A stretch of DNA of 44,272 nt from Magnetococcales bacterium WMHbin3 (GTDB lineage: Bacteria > Pseudomonadota > Magnetococcia > Magnetococcales > Magnetaquicoccaceae): positions 1 through 44,272 of the forward strand of contig PDZX01000030.1 in the NCBI GenBank assembly GCA_002753185.1. The letters are read 5' to 3'. The position numbers were made by a program, and so were the translations under genes. This document shows, piece by piece, positions 31,157 to 39,968 of this stretch (its first letter is position 1; each line of letters begins with the position of its first letter). Under the pieces are notes generated by a model. It was not told the DNA's origin. It ran no database searches and saw only the letters and a program-made list of their open reading frames with translations.

Positions 31157-33684
31157 CACTCCCGGATCACCTCCAACAGGCGCAGCTTCTTGATCGGCTT
31201 GGTGAGAAACCGATCACAACCCGCCTCCCGGCTCCGCTCCACCTCCCCCTCCATGGCATGGGCGGTCAAGGCCAGAATGGGCAATGGCTCGCGCCCGTTC
31301 TCCCGTTCCCACTGGCGTATCCGCCGGGTGGCGGTATAGCCGTCCATCACCGGCATCTGCACATCCATCAATACCATGGCATACGCCTTCTCCCGCACCA
31401 TGCGAACCGCTTCTTCCCCGTTCTCCGCCATCTCCAGCAGATAAGGCGTGTTCTTGAGAAACGCGCGAATCAACATCCGATTGTCCTCGGCATCCTCCGC
31501 CAGCAGAATACGCAAGGCCACCGCCCGATCCATCGGCTCCAGCGTCCGCGCCGGCTCCGGCGGAGGCTCCAGAGGTCCGTCCACCGGACGCAAGGGCAAC
31601 TCCACCTGAAACACCGTGCCCTCCCCCTCCCGGCTCTCCAGCCGAATCCCCCCTCCCATCCGCTCCACCAGAGTGCGCGCCAGGGTCAACCCCAGACCGC
31701 TCCCGCCGAAACGCCGGGTAATGCTGACATCCGCCTGCGCAAAGGCATTGAATATCAACTCCTTCTTCCCCTCCGGAATGCCGATGCCGGTATCCTCCAC
31801 GCGCAGTTGCATCACCGGTTCCGTCCCCCCGCCCACCCCGGCCCGCAAGGTGATGGATCCCCGCTCGGTGAATTTGACCGCATTGCCCATCAGGTTGAAC
31901 ATCACCTGCCGCAACCGCACCGCATCGCCCAGCACCCACGCGGGCAGATCGTCCTCCAACCGGCAATTCCAACCGATCCCCTTGCCCTGGGCCAACACGC
32001 CCACCATCCCGGCCACCTCGCGCAGCAACGTCCGGATCGCCACCGGTTCCTCGACGAAATGGAGTTGGTTGGCCTCGATCCGGGAATAATCCAGAATCTG
32101 ATTGATCAAATCCAGCAGTGAGTTCCCCGCCCCTTGCAGCCGCCGCAAACACTCCCGCTGCTCCCCGTCCAGGGCGCCCTCCGCCAACACGTCCCCCATG
32201 CCGAGAATCACGTTCAGCGGGGTGCGGATCTCGTGGCTCATCACCGCCAGAAACTCCCCCTTGGCCTGACTGGCCGCGTCCGCCGCCAACTTGGCCCGCC
32301 GCAAGTCCTCCTCCATGCGCTTGCGCTCGGTGATGTCGGTGGCAAAGCCGCACACCGCGTAGGGTTTGCCATCGATCCCCTTCAAGGCGAATTTGATGGA
32401 GATATAGGTGTGGAGGCCATCCGCCTGGGGAACCTGCTCCTCGAAGGTGATCGGGTCCGTACTTGCCAGAGCCAGGCGGTCATTGGCCTGAAACAGGCTG
32501 GCCACCTCCTCTGGAAAGGCATCGAAATCACTTTTCGACAGCATATTGCCGGCATCCGGACCCAACAGATCTTCAAGACGCCGATTCGCGAACAGATAGC
32601 GCCCGGACAAATCCTTCATAAAAACAATGGCGGAGGTGTTGTTGAGGATATCCCGCAACCGCTGCTCGCTGAAGCGCAGTTGCGCCTCGGCCTGGCGCCG
32701 CTCCAGGAGAAATGCCGCGCGCCGGCGCTGATCGAGAATCAAACCCACCACGGACAACAAGGCCACCAGCAGGAACAGACTTACCTGAATCGACATGCTC
32801 TGCCGCCACGGGGCGAAAACGACCCACGGATCCCGGCTTGCCATCACCACCAGGGCATGATCCGCGCGCAACTGCTCCGCGCTGACCGTGCGCATCACCA
32901 CAAAACGCTCCTCACCCGTGATGTGGGCCACGCCTCGAAAACTGGAGATCTCCCGCCCGCTCTGCCGATGGCGGGAAAAAAAGGTACCGGGCAGGGCCAC
33001 ATTCCTGCCCGCCAGATCCTTGCGTTCCGGGGCCATGCGCAGCACCTGACCCTCCCCGTGGACAATGGCGGTCCACACGTCCGGCGCGTAGCGAACCGAT
33101 TCCATGAGGTGCCAGAAATAGGCGGGATCCAGGGAGGCGGTGACGATACCGCCGAACTCCCCACCGGGTCCGGGAATCATGCGGGTGATGTTGAGGGTAT
33201 GAACCCCCAGCACGGTCGTGAAAGGGGGAGAGACATACAACATTTCCGGATCGGGACGATCCCGCGCCACGCTGAAATAGGGACGGTAGCTGAAATTCCG
33301 CCCCACCAGATCCACCCGGTTGCTGCTCTTGATATCGCCCGACGCATCCTGAACGATGAGCGTGCGCACCCCTGGCATGGAGTTGGTCAAGGCCATCAGC
33401 GTCCGGTTCGCGCGTTGCCAGCCATCCTCCAGTAACCGCCAATAAGACAGGGATTCGCGAATGTACTCCATGGTCCGGTTGGCCGCATCCATCTGGAAGA
33501 TCATGTTCTCGGCGATGACCCGTGTCTGACTCAGCAGCCGCTCCTCCTCGACCCGCTCGGTGCGTTCGTACTCCCGGTAGACATCCCAGCCGATCCCCAG
33601 ACCGAGCACCAACAGGAACAGCATGGTGATGGGACGACCCATGAACGGTTCGTGAAGCCCTCCCTTGCTCTGTCGATCGGTCAT
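31138..33684 (-). CDS. Membrane hybrid histidine kinase (Cache-PAS-HK-REC)
   Basis: An 848-residue sensor: membrane helix near residues 18-33, periplasmic Cache-like domain (YRPYFSVARDRPDPEMLYVSPP is typical of dCache), second helix near 288-308, PAS domain (SAIVFMKDLSGRYLFANRRLEDLLG, ending GFATDITERK), dimerisation domain with the phosphorylated His near residue 482 ([10 protein letters not shown]), ATPase lobe (GNAVKFTERG, DTGIGIP, FGGSGLGL) and a receiver domain with LMDVQMPVMDG. ATG 33684 is favoured by GAGG at proper spacing over GTG 33690. Nine bases downstream of the FAD reductase gene on the same strand, so possibly an operon. No dedicated regulator adjoins. Confidence 0.93.
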   Translation of the reverse strand: MTDRQSKGGLHEPFMGRPITMLFLLVLGLGIGWDVYREYERTERVEEERLLSQTRVIAENMIFQMDAANRTMEYIRESLSYWRLLEDGWQRANRTLMALTNSMPGVRTLIVQDASGDIKSSNRVDLVGRNFSYRPYFSVARDRPDPEMLYVSPPFTTVLGVHTLNITRMIPGPGGEFGGIVTASLDPAYFWHLMESVRYAPDVWTAIVHGEGQVLRMAPERKDLAGRNVALPGTFFSRHRQSGREISSFRGVAHITGEERFVVMRTVSAEQLRADHALVVMASRDPWVVFAPWRQSMSIQVSLFLLVALLSVVGLILDQRRRAAFLLERRQAEAQLRFSEQRLRDILNNTSAIVFMKDLSGRYLFANRRLEDLLGPDAGNMLSKSDFDAFPEEVASLFQANDRLALASTDPITFEEQVPQADGLHTYISIKFALKGIDGKPYAVCGFATDITERKRMEEDLRRAKLAADAASQAKGEFLAVMSHEIRTPLNVILGMGDVLAEGALDGEQRECLRRLQGAGNSLLDLINQILDYSRIEANQLHFVEEPVAIRTLLREVAGMVGVLAQGKGIGWNCRLEDDLPAWVLGDAVRLRQVMFNLMGNAVKFTERGSITLRAGVGGGTEPVMQLRVEDTGIGIPEGKKELIFNAFAQADVSITRRFGGSGLGLTLARTLVERMGGGIRLESREGEGTVFQVELPLRPVDGPLEPPPEPARTLEPMDRAVALRILLAEDAEDNRMLIRAFLKNTPYLLEMAENGEEAVRMVREKAYAMVLMDVQMPVMDGYTATRRIRQWERENGREPLPILALTAHAMEGEVERSREAGCDRFLTKPIKKLRLLEVIREWARRTE

Positions 33685-33693
33685 CCCCACACC

Positions 33694-34764
33694 TCAGAGA
33701 TCCAGCGCCAGATCGCTGGACGGCCTGGCGACACACGGCAGACAGTGCCCCTCTTCCGGAGGATAATCGGGCGGTTCGGCATAGGTCACGGCGCCGGAAA
33801 GAATCAGGGCCTCGCAGGTCCCGCACGCCCCGGAACGACATCCGCACGGGAGCGCGATGCCGTGATTCTCGGCGAATTCCAGCAGGGATTCGGCACTCTC
33901 CTCCCACGCCAGGGTACGGCCGGAACGCAAAAAGGTGACCGCATGGCCAACCCCCTGCCCGGACGACCCGGCAACGGCCCGCAACCAGGAGGCCGGCCCG
34001 AACGCCTCGTGATGGATCCGCTCCTCCGCCACGCCCAACCCCCGCAGGCCGGTGATCATGGCGGCCATCAGGGCGGTGGGACCACACACATAATACCGGC
34101 ATGCCGCAAACGACGGAATCCGCTCCACAAGGTCGGGTTCCACGTGTCCGACGTGGACGGGGGCCACTCCCGCTTTGTCCTGCGGCAGGGGACGGCTGAG
34201 GCAAAACCGCAAATGAAAATCGGGCCGGGCTTGGGCCAGATGCTCCAGATACTCCCGGCGCACCAGCTCCTCGCCGTTGCGCGCCCCGTAAAACAGCCAG
34301 GTTTCCCGTGGCTCACGCGACGCGAAATTGGCCTCCAGCATGCTCAACATCGGGGTGATGCCGATCCCGCCTGCGATCAGCACCAAGGGATCCCGACCCG
34401 CGTCGAGCACGAACCCCCCTCCCGGCGACCTGGCCAGCAGCCGATCTCCCTCCTGCACCCGGTCGTGGATGTGGTTGGAAACCAGACCCCTTGGCGAGAC
34501 AAGCCGCTTGACGGAAATTCGATACTCCCCGCCGCCGGGTCCGGCGGAGAGGGTATAGCAACGCACCGCCTCGCGGATCTGGCCGCTGACCGGATCCGGC
34601 ACCTCGAACCGCAGGGTGAGGAACTGTCCAGGCCGCCAGGAAGCCAGCGGTTCGTCATCTGCGGGCGCCAGGCGCAAGGTGCGCACCGTGCATCCGGGAT
34701 CCTCGTATCCCACGCCCACCACACGGAATGCCCGCCACCCGTACCACTCCTGACTTTCGTTCAT
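33694..34764 (-). CDS. FAD/2Fe-2S NAD(P)H oxidoreductase
   Basis: A 356-residue three-domain reductase: FAD-binding RCYTLS (68-73), NAD(P)H-binding AGGIGITPML (131-140) and YYVCGPTALM, then a plant-type 2Fe-2S ferredoxin domain with C309-x4-C314-x2-C317 and C344. The same layout is found in Hcr (hybrid-cluster protein reductase), VanB and phenol hydroxylase reductases. It passes electrons from NAD(P)H to a partner oxidase or haemoprotein, which is not visible here. ATG 34764 with GAGG six bases upstream is chosen; the longer frame to 34890 is unsupported. Confidence 0.9.
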   Translation of the reverse strand: MNESQEWYGWRAFRVVGVGYEDPGCTVRTLRLAPADDEPLASWRPGQFLTLRFEVPDPVSGQIREAVRCYTLSAGPGGGEYRISVKRLVSPRGLVSNHIHDRVQEGDRLLARSPGGGFVLDAGRDPLVLIAGGIGITPMLSMLEANFASREPRETWLFYGARNGEELVRREYLEHLAQARPDFHLRFCLSRPLPQDKAGVAPVHVGHVEPDLVERIPSFAACRYYVCGPTALMAAMITGLRGLGVAEERIHHEAFGPASWLRAVAGSSGQGVGHAVTFLRSGRTLAWEESAESLLEFAENHGIALPCGCRSGACGTCEALILSGAVTYAEPPDYPPEEGHCLPCVARPSSDLALDL

Positions 34765-34834
34765 AATATCCTCAACAAAAATGCTTATCCCACCCTTGCC
34801 AAAACCCGATAGAAAAAACTGCAACCCCGTTTTT

Positions 34835-34857
34835 CGGTATTGTATCGAACAATGCCG
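34835..34857. repeat. Inverted repeat in a divergent promoter region
   Basis: CGGTATTGT (34835-34843) and ACAATGCCG (34849-34857) are near-perfect arms (eight of nine) around ATCGA. It lies between the divergent reductase and sensor-fusion genes and may be an operator. Confidence 0.4.
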
Positions 34858-34913
34858 TCCCTTTCCAGTCCGATGGAGGCGAGCGAACACGCGCGCCGGT
34901 GAGGAGATCCTTT

Positions 34914-37900
34914 GTGAAGTTGCCTGGCCTTGGCGGGACCTTGCTTTGGTTTTGCCTGATCTTGCCGCTCGCTTTTGCGATCAGCCATCCGGTTCATGGA
35001 GCGGAGCGGAAGGTCACGGTCGGCGTCTACCAGAACGAACCGGGCGTCTTCGCCGACCAGGACGGCGCCATCAAGGGATTCTACGTCGATCTGTTGGAAC
35101 ATACCGCCACCAAGGAAGGATGGCATTTGGAGTATGTGTTCGATTCCTGGGAGGGGGTCTTTCGCAAGCTGCTGATCGGCGAGATCGATCTGCTGGTGTC
35201 CATCGCCTACACCCATGAGCGGGCGGAAAAGGTGGATTTCACCCAAGAGAGCGCCTTCTCCAACTGGGGGCAGGCCTACCTGTGGAATCCGGAACTCGAT
35301 ACCATCCCCAAGCTGAAAAACCGCATCGTGGCGGGATTGAAGGACGATATCTATTTCATCCGTTTCCGGGCCATGCTGGATCAATTCGGCATCAAGCACC
35401 AGGCCATGGAGATGCCGGACTACGAGTCCGTCCTGCAGACCATTGCCCGCAACGACGCGGACGTGGGCATCATCCCCCGCTCCACCGGCGCCGTGCTGGA
35501 CAAACGGTACGATGTCTACAAGAGCGCCCTGGTCTGCTGCCCGATGGAGATCCGCTACGCGGCGCCCCGGCAGCGCAACGCCGATCTGCTGCGGGCGATA
35601 GACCGGGATCTGCGGGAAATGAAGGCGGACAATGATTCTTTTTATTATCATTCCTTCAATATCTGGTTCGAAGGCGGCGCCAGGAAACCCCTGCCACGCT
35701 GGGTCAAACCCCTGGCGGGAGGGACCGTCGTCATGGTGGCGATGCTGTTCGCGGTCAATCTCCTGCTGCGCAACCGGGTACGGGCCAGGACCAGGGAACT
35801 GGAACGGGAGATCGGCGTGCGCGAGCGCGCGGAAGTGGCCATGCGCACGGCGATGCGCAACCTGCTCACCCTGGAGGTGACACCGGGCGTCTACTGGGTG
35901 CAGGTGCCGGAAGTGGGGCTGTATATCCTCTGCGGCTGCCCCGGCGAGGTGGTCAAGCATTTGATGCATCGCGGCCACATCGGCATGACCTCCAAGGATG
36001 GCGTGGCCTTCGAAACCGGACCCAACGCGATCCTGTTGTCGGACCTGCTGGTGCAAAACGGCGGATTTTCCAACCTGGCGGAATTCCCGGTCTTGCAGAT
36101 GCTCTACCGGCAGGGGACGATCCTGCCCGATCATCCCAACAACACGGGACGCAAACCCCTGCTGATCGGCTCCCCGGAACAGGTGCGGGCACAGTTGGCC
36201 TACATTCACCGGGGCAACTACGGCCTGCTCACGCGCGAGGAGATCATGGCCTGCGGCGTGGACGCCGCCACCGCCGACATCCTGATGAACATCAAGCTCA
36301 AATTCGCCTTCGGGGCCATCCGGACGCCGGCATCGTTTCTCGACACCCGCGAGGTGGAGTGGGACGAGGTGGCGATCCGCGACGGCGTGACGGTGGCGCG
36401 CACCGGCTTCAACCGCTATTGCTTCCGGTTCAAGGGGGAGAGCACGGAGGTGGATCTCACCCTGCCCGCCGGGATCGACTACGAACCGCCCTATCCCTTG
36501 GGACGCCATCAACTCGGACAACACCGGTTCGCGGTGGTGCATACCGGCGAAGGCGACGGCTGGGATGTCAACCGGCCAAGCATGGGGAGCATGATCCTGT
36601 TGCACGGACGGATCTTCCTGATCGACGCCGGTCCCGGCATCCTGCAATCCCTGACCGCCCTGGGCGTGGACATCAGCGAGGTGGAAGGGATCTTCCACAC
36701 CCATGCCCATGACGACCACTTCGCCGGCCTGCCGGCCCTGATTCAGACCGACCGGCGCCTGCGCTACTGCGCCACCCCGCTGGTACGCGCCTCGGTGACC
36801 AAGAAATTCGCGGCGCTGATGTCCCTGGACGAAACCCATTTTGCCAATCTGTTCCGGATTCAGGATCTGGTGGAGGACGAATGGAACGATTGCGGCGGCC
36901 TGGAGGTACGTCCCATCTTCTCGCCCCATCCGCTGGAGACGACCATGTTCCTCTTCCGCGCCCGCGACGACGATGGCGTGGAACACACCTATGCCCACTG
37001 GGCGGACCTGTCGTCCAACAAGGTGCTGGACGGCATGGTGGGCGAGGGAGCCAACGACGTGCCGGCCGCCTTCGTCGCCAGGGTGAAACAGAACTATCTG
37101 CTGCCCGCAGATCTGAAAAAACTGGACATCGGCGGGGGATTGATCCATGGCGTGGCCGAGGATTTCCGTCAGGATCCCTCCAAGCGGCTTATCCTGGCCC
37201 ACTACGCCCGCCATCTGACCACCGGAGAAATGGAAATCGGTTCGGAAACCTCGTTCGGGGCCGAGGATGTATTGATCCCCGGCCAGCGCGACTACCGTCT
37301 GGAACGCGCCGCCGATTTCCTGCGCGCCTTCTTCCCGGCGACCCCGGAGGAGGAACTCCTGGCCCTGCTCCACCACCCGGTGGTGCATTACAACGCCGGG
37401 ACCATCATCCTCAAGGGGGAGAAGTCCGCCGACACCCTGGCGGAGGTGGGCATGATCCTGTCCGGGACCGTGGCCTATCTCAACGCCTCGGCCAAGATGA
37501 TCAACCACCTGGCCTTCGGCTCGCTGATCGGCTGCGAGTCGCTCTTCGGCGAACATCCGGAACGACGCATGGATGAGGCCCCGCCCCCCGCGCCCTCCCC
37601 GGAGGCGTGGCAAGGGGAGTGCCGGCGGCAATGGACCTATCGCACCGTCTCCCATTGCGCCATCGTCCGCATTCCGGTGACCGCCTTCCATGCATTCCTG
37701 GAACGCAACGGCCTGTTGGCCGACATGAGCGCCCTGATGGGCAAGATCTCGTTTTTGCGCAAAACCTGGCTGTTCGGCGAGCATACCACCATGCTGACCT
37801 TGAACCACATCGCCCGCAACATGGAGCGCATACGGTTCCAGCACGCCGGCGACATCACCCCGCAGTCGGAGGGTGGCACACTATGGCTGGTCGAACAGGG

Positions 37901-38129
37901 CGCGTTGCACCTGCTGGACCCGCGCGGAAGAAAGGCGGAAACCGTCCAGGCCGGAGGCTTCTTCGGCGAGGAGAGCCTGCTGGAGCCGTCCGCCCCCGCG
38001 CACCGCGTGCGCATGGAGGGCAAGGTGATCGTGCATCGCATCCGTTGGGAGGGGCTGCTCCAGATTCCCATCGTCCACTGGAAGCTCCTGGAGGTGCATG
38101 CGAAACGCCGGACGGCGCGTCTGTCATGA
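34914..38129 (+). CDS. Fusion: periplasmic binding domain, MBL fold, two cNMP-binding-like domains
   Basis: A 1,071-residue protein with an unusual architecture. A signal or anchor segment (about 8-25) precedes a SBP_bac_3-type solute-binding domain (VTVGVYQNEPGVFADQDGAIKGFYVDLLE, about 33-245), a membrane helix (about 265-285) and a short coiled-coil. A linker domain of unknown type (about 315-500) is followed by a metallo-beta-lactamase fold with metal site HTHAHDDH (595-602). Two cyclic-nucleotide-binding-like beta-barrels follow: one near 820-880 (HYNAGTIILKGEKS, FGSLIGCESLFGE) and one near 960-1060 (GGFFGEESLLEP). GTG 34914 is chosen because GAGGAG lies seven bases upstream. Likely a solute sensor that controls a cytoplasmic MBL hydrolase; substrate unknown. 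Confidence 0.8.
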   Translation: MKLPGLGGTLLWFCLILPLAFAISHPVHGAERKVTVGVYQNEPGVFADQDGAIKGFYVDLLEHTATKEGWHLEYVFDSWEGVFRKLLIGEIDLLVSIAYTHERAEKVDFTQESAFSNWGQAYLWNPELDTIPKLKNRIVAGLKDDIYFIRFRAMLDQFGIKHQAMEMPDYESVLQTIARNDADVGIIPRSTGAVLDKRYDVYKSALVCCPMEIRYAAPRQRNADLLRAIDRDLREMKADNDSFYYHSFNIWFEGGARKPLPRWVKPLAGGTVVMVAMLFAVNLLLRNRVRARTRELEREIGVRERAEVAMRTAMRNLLTLEVTPGVYWVQVPEVGLYILCGCPGEVVKHLMHRGHIGMTSKDGVAFETGPNAILLSDLLVQNGGFSNLAEFPVLQMLYRQGTILPDHPNNTGRKPLLIGSPEQVRAQLAYIHRGNYGLLTREEIMACGVDAATADILMNIKLKFAFGAIRTPASFLDTREVEWDEVAIRDGVTVARTGFNRYCFRFKGESTEVDLTLPAGIDYEPPYPLGRHQLGQHRFAVVHTGEGDGWDVNRPSMGSMILLHGRIFLIDAGPGILQSLTALGVDISEVEGIFHTHAHDDHFAGLPALIQTDRRLRYCATPLVRASVTKKFAALMSLDETHFANLFRIQDLVEDEWNDCGGLEVRPIFSPHPLETTMFLFRARDDDGVEHTYAHWADLSSNKVLDGMVGEGANDVPAAFVARVKQNYLLPADLKKLDIGGGLIHGVAEDFRQDPSKRLILAHYARHLTTGEMEIGSETSFGAEDVLIPGQRDYRLERAADFLRAFFPATPEEELLALLHHPVVHYNAGTIILKGEKSADTLAEVGMILSGTVAYLNASAKMINHLAFGSLIGCESLFGEHPERRMDEAPPPAPSPEAWQGECRRQWTYRTVSHCAIVRIPVTAFHAFLERNGLLADMSALMGKISFLRKTWLFGEHTTMLTLNHIARNMERIRFQHAGDITPQSEGGTLWLVEQGALHLLDPRGRKAETVQAGGFFGEESLLEPSAPAHRVRMEGKVIVHRIRWEGLLQIPIVHWKLLEVHAKRRTARLS

Positions 38130-39233
38130 AGGGCGGGGCAGACGCACGAAGAGCGTGGTCTCCCCCGGTCGCGAGGCGTCCAGTTCGATGGATCCGCCCA
38201 TGGTCATGGCGATGAGACGGGCCGAATAGGTACCCAGGCCCGTCCCCTGCCGCTTGCCGGAGGTCACATACTTTTCGAAGAAGCAGGCGCGGATCTCCAT
38301 GGGGACTTCGCCGGAATTGGTGATCCGGATGGTGGCCATCTCCCCCTCCTCCAGGCCGACCGTCAGGGCGCCATGTTCCGGCGCGGCCTCCACCGCGTTC
38401 TTGAGGAGATTGGCCAACAACGAGTGACACAACAACACCTCGCCGGTCACCATGAAGCACTCCCCGTCTGCGGCGGGACGCTCTTGCACGCTGACGGCCA
38501 GAGTCAGTTTCTTGCGAAGGATCAGGCGCTGGATTTCGGGCAGGATCCGCTTCACCGTGAGCACGATGTCCACCGGCGCCGGTTGGAATCGATAGCTGCC
38601 CCGCTCCATTTTGTAGAGATCGAGGGAGCGATTGATCATCTCCAACATGCGAAAACCGGCCTCCTCGATCACCTTGATCGATTCCGCCCGTTCTCCCACC
38701 AGCTTCCAGTTCTCGATCAACACCCCCGGCAGCCCGATGATGGCGTTCAGGGGGGCCTTGAGGTCGTGCCGCAGAATCTGATCCACGTCGTCCCGCAAGC
38801 GGGCCGCCTGACGCAACTCCTCGTTCTGTTGCTCGATGATCTTGCGGGCATGCAGCAATTGCAGATGGTTCTTGATCCGTGCCCGCACCACGGCCCCCTG
38901 CACCGGCTTGGTCAGATAATCCACCGCCCCCACCTCCAGGCCCCGCACCTCGTCGCCGACCTCGATCCTGGCCGTGACGAAAATGACCGGGATGTCGCGG
39001 GTCCGCTCTTCCGCCTTGAGCCGGGCGCAGGCCTCGTAGCCGTCCATCTCCGGCATCATGATGTCCAGCAGGATCAGATCCACCCCACCGTCGGCGACGT
39101 AGCGAAACATCTCCTCCCCGCTCCTGGCGAAAACCAGGGCATAATCGTTGCGCAGGATCTCCCGCAGCAACCTGAGGTTGGTCGGTTCGTCATCCACCAC
39201 GAGGATCTTGTATTTGCCGGTCAGCGCATCCAT
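38124..39233 (-). CDS. Response regulator-histidine kinase fusion (REC-HK)
   Basis: A 369-residue soluble protein. Receiver domain with D57 (LILLDIMMPEMDG) and K109, a coiled-coil linker, dimerisation helix with H156 (ILRHDLKAPLN) and an ATPase lobe (LLANLLKNAVEAAP, GTGLGTYSARLI). No sensor or membrane part. The HDLKAP type of H-box is shared with kinases that act on separate receivers. The neighbouring MBL/cNMP fusion ends convergently with a six-base overlap; no functional link can be inferred from that alone. Confidence 0.92.
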   Translation of the reverse strand: MDALTGKYKILVVDDEPTNLRLLREILRNDYALVFARSGEEMFRYVADGGVDLILLDIMMPEMDGYEACARLKAEERTRDIPVIFVTARIEVGDEVRGLEVGAVDYLTKPVQGAVVRARIKNHLQLLHARKIIEQQNEELRQAARLRDDVDQILRHDLKAPLNAIIGLPGVLIENWKLVGERAESIKVIEEAGFRMLEMINRSLDLYKMERGSYRFQPAPVDIVLTVKRILPEIQRLILRKKLTLAVSVQERPAADGECFMVTGEVLLCHSLLANLLKNAVEAAPEHGALTVGLEEGEMATIRITNSGEVPMEIRACFFEKYVTSGKRQGTGLGTYSARLIAMTMGGSIELDASRPGETTLFVRLPRPS

Positions 39234-39267
39234 TCAACCAACCTCCAGGGGTGATCGCCAACGTCCA

Positions 39268-39606
39268 TCACGCACCATCCGCGAACACCTCTTCCAACGA
39301 CCGGGCATCCAACACACGCAGGCCCCACTCCTCCAGGTCATGGAGGGGCGCCTTGGCGATCCTTTCACCCATCCATGCGGGGACAGGGCCAAAACGACGA
39401 TGCAACAGGCGCATGACCATATTCGCCGCACCTATTCGCTCGCCTTCCTGACGCGCACGACCCAAGAGATCCCGCAGCCTTGGAATGGCGACCAGTTCTT
39501 CCCTGGACATCATGTTCAGGCTTGCCTCCAACATCCTGCGCCCGACCGGCATGACAGAGTCGGAGGTGATGCCCGCATTGTCCCATTCCCGTAATGATTG
39601 ATGCAT
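39268..39606 (-). CDS. Duplicated free-standing DUF4351/RpnS-like protein
   Basis: A 112-residue protein almost the same as the C-terminal 108 residues of the neighbouring Rpn protein; the first 42 residues differ at only four positions. It keeps the helical RLLHRRFGPVPAWMGERIAKAP and ends SLEEVFADGA. GGAAGG lies six bases before the ATG, so it is likely translated. It arose by tandem duplication of only the antitoxin-like part. It could give extra protection against the nuclease, or have diverged to neutralise another one. Confidence 0.8.
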   Translation of the reverse strand: MHQSLREWDNAGITSDSVMPVGRRMLEASLNMMSREELVAIPRLRDLLGRARQEGERIGAANMVMRLLHRRFGPVPAWMGERIAKAPLHDLEEWGLRVLDARSLEEVFADGA

Positions 39607-39641
39607 GATCTTCCTTCCGGCCTTGCATGAGACCCATCAAA

Positions 39642-39968
39642 TCACATTCGATCCGCGAACACCTCATCCAACGATTGGGCATCCAAGACACGCAGAGTCC
39701 ATTCCTCCAGAGAATGGATGGGCGCCTTGGCAATCATTTCACCCATCCATGCGGGAACAGAGCCAAAACGACGTTGCAACAAGCGCATCAGAAGATCCGC
39801 TTCACCGCTCTGCTTGCCTATCTCCAAAAGTTCCCCCAGCTTTGGAATGGCGACCAGTTCTTCCCTGGGCATCATGTTCAGGCTTGCCTCCAACATCCTG
39901 CGCCCGACCAGCATGACGGAGTCTGGGGTGATGCCCGCGTTGTCCAATTCCCGCAATGATTGATGCAT
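39642..39968 (-). CDS. Probable intragenic RpnS antitoxin with strong ribosome site
   Basis: Inside the nuclease gene a perfect AGGAGG (39975-39980) lies six bases before ATG 39968. The internal product is 108 residues (MHQSLRELDNAG onward), exactly the part duplicated next door as a separate gene. A better ribosome site inside the gene than at its start strongly suggests the small protein is made on its own, as shown for E. coli Rpn loci. Confidence 0.65.
   Translation of the reverse strand: MHQSLRELDNAGITPDSVMLVGRRMLEASLNMMPREELVAIPKLGELLEIGKQSGEADLLMRLLQRRFGSVPAWMGEMIAKAPIHSLEEWTLRVLDAQSLDEVFADRM

Larger units (their letters stand above)
39268..39968 (-). repeat. Tandem duplication of the RpnS-like segment
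   Basis: Two direct copies, 39268-39606 and 39642-39968, share long identical stretches, for example around the AASLNMM-type codons and the RRFG-PVPAWMG region. They differ by small indels and scattered substitutions. The duplicated unit begins just at the internal ATG of the nuclease gene. Confidence 0.85.

Noticed and set aside
34785..37844. A minus-strand open frame of 1,019 codons opposite the MBL fusion
   Set aside because: Shadow of the plus-strand gene, which has the metal site and domain motifs.
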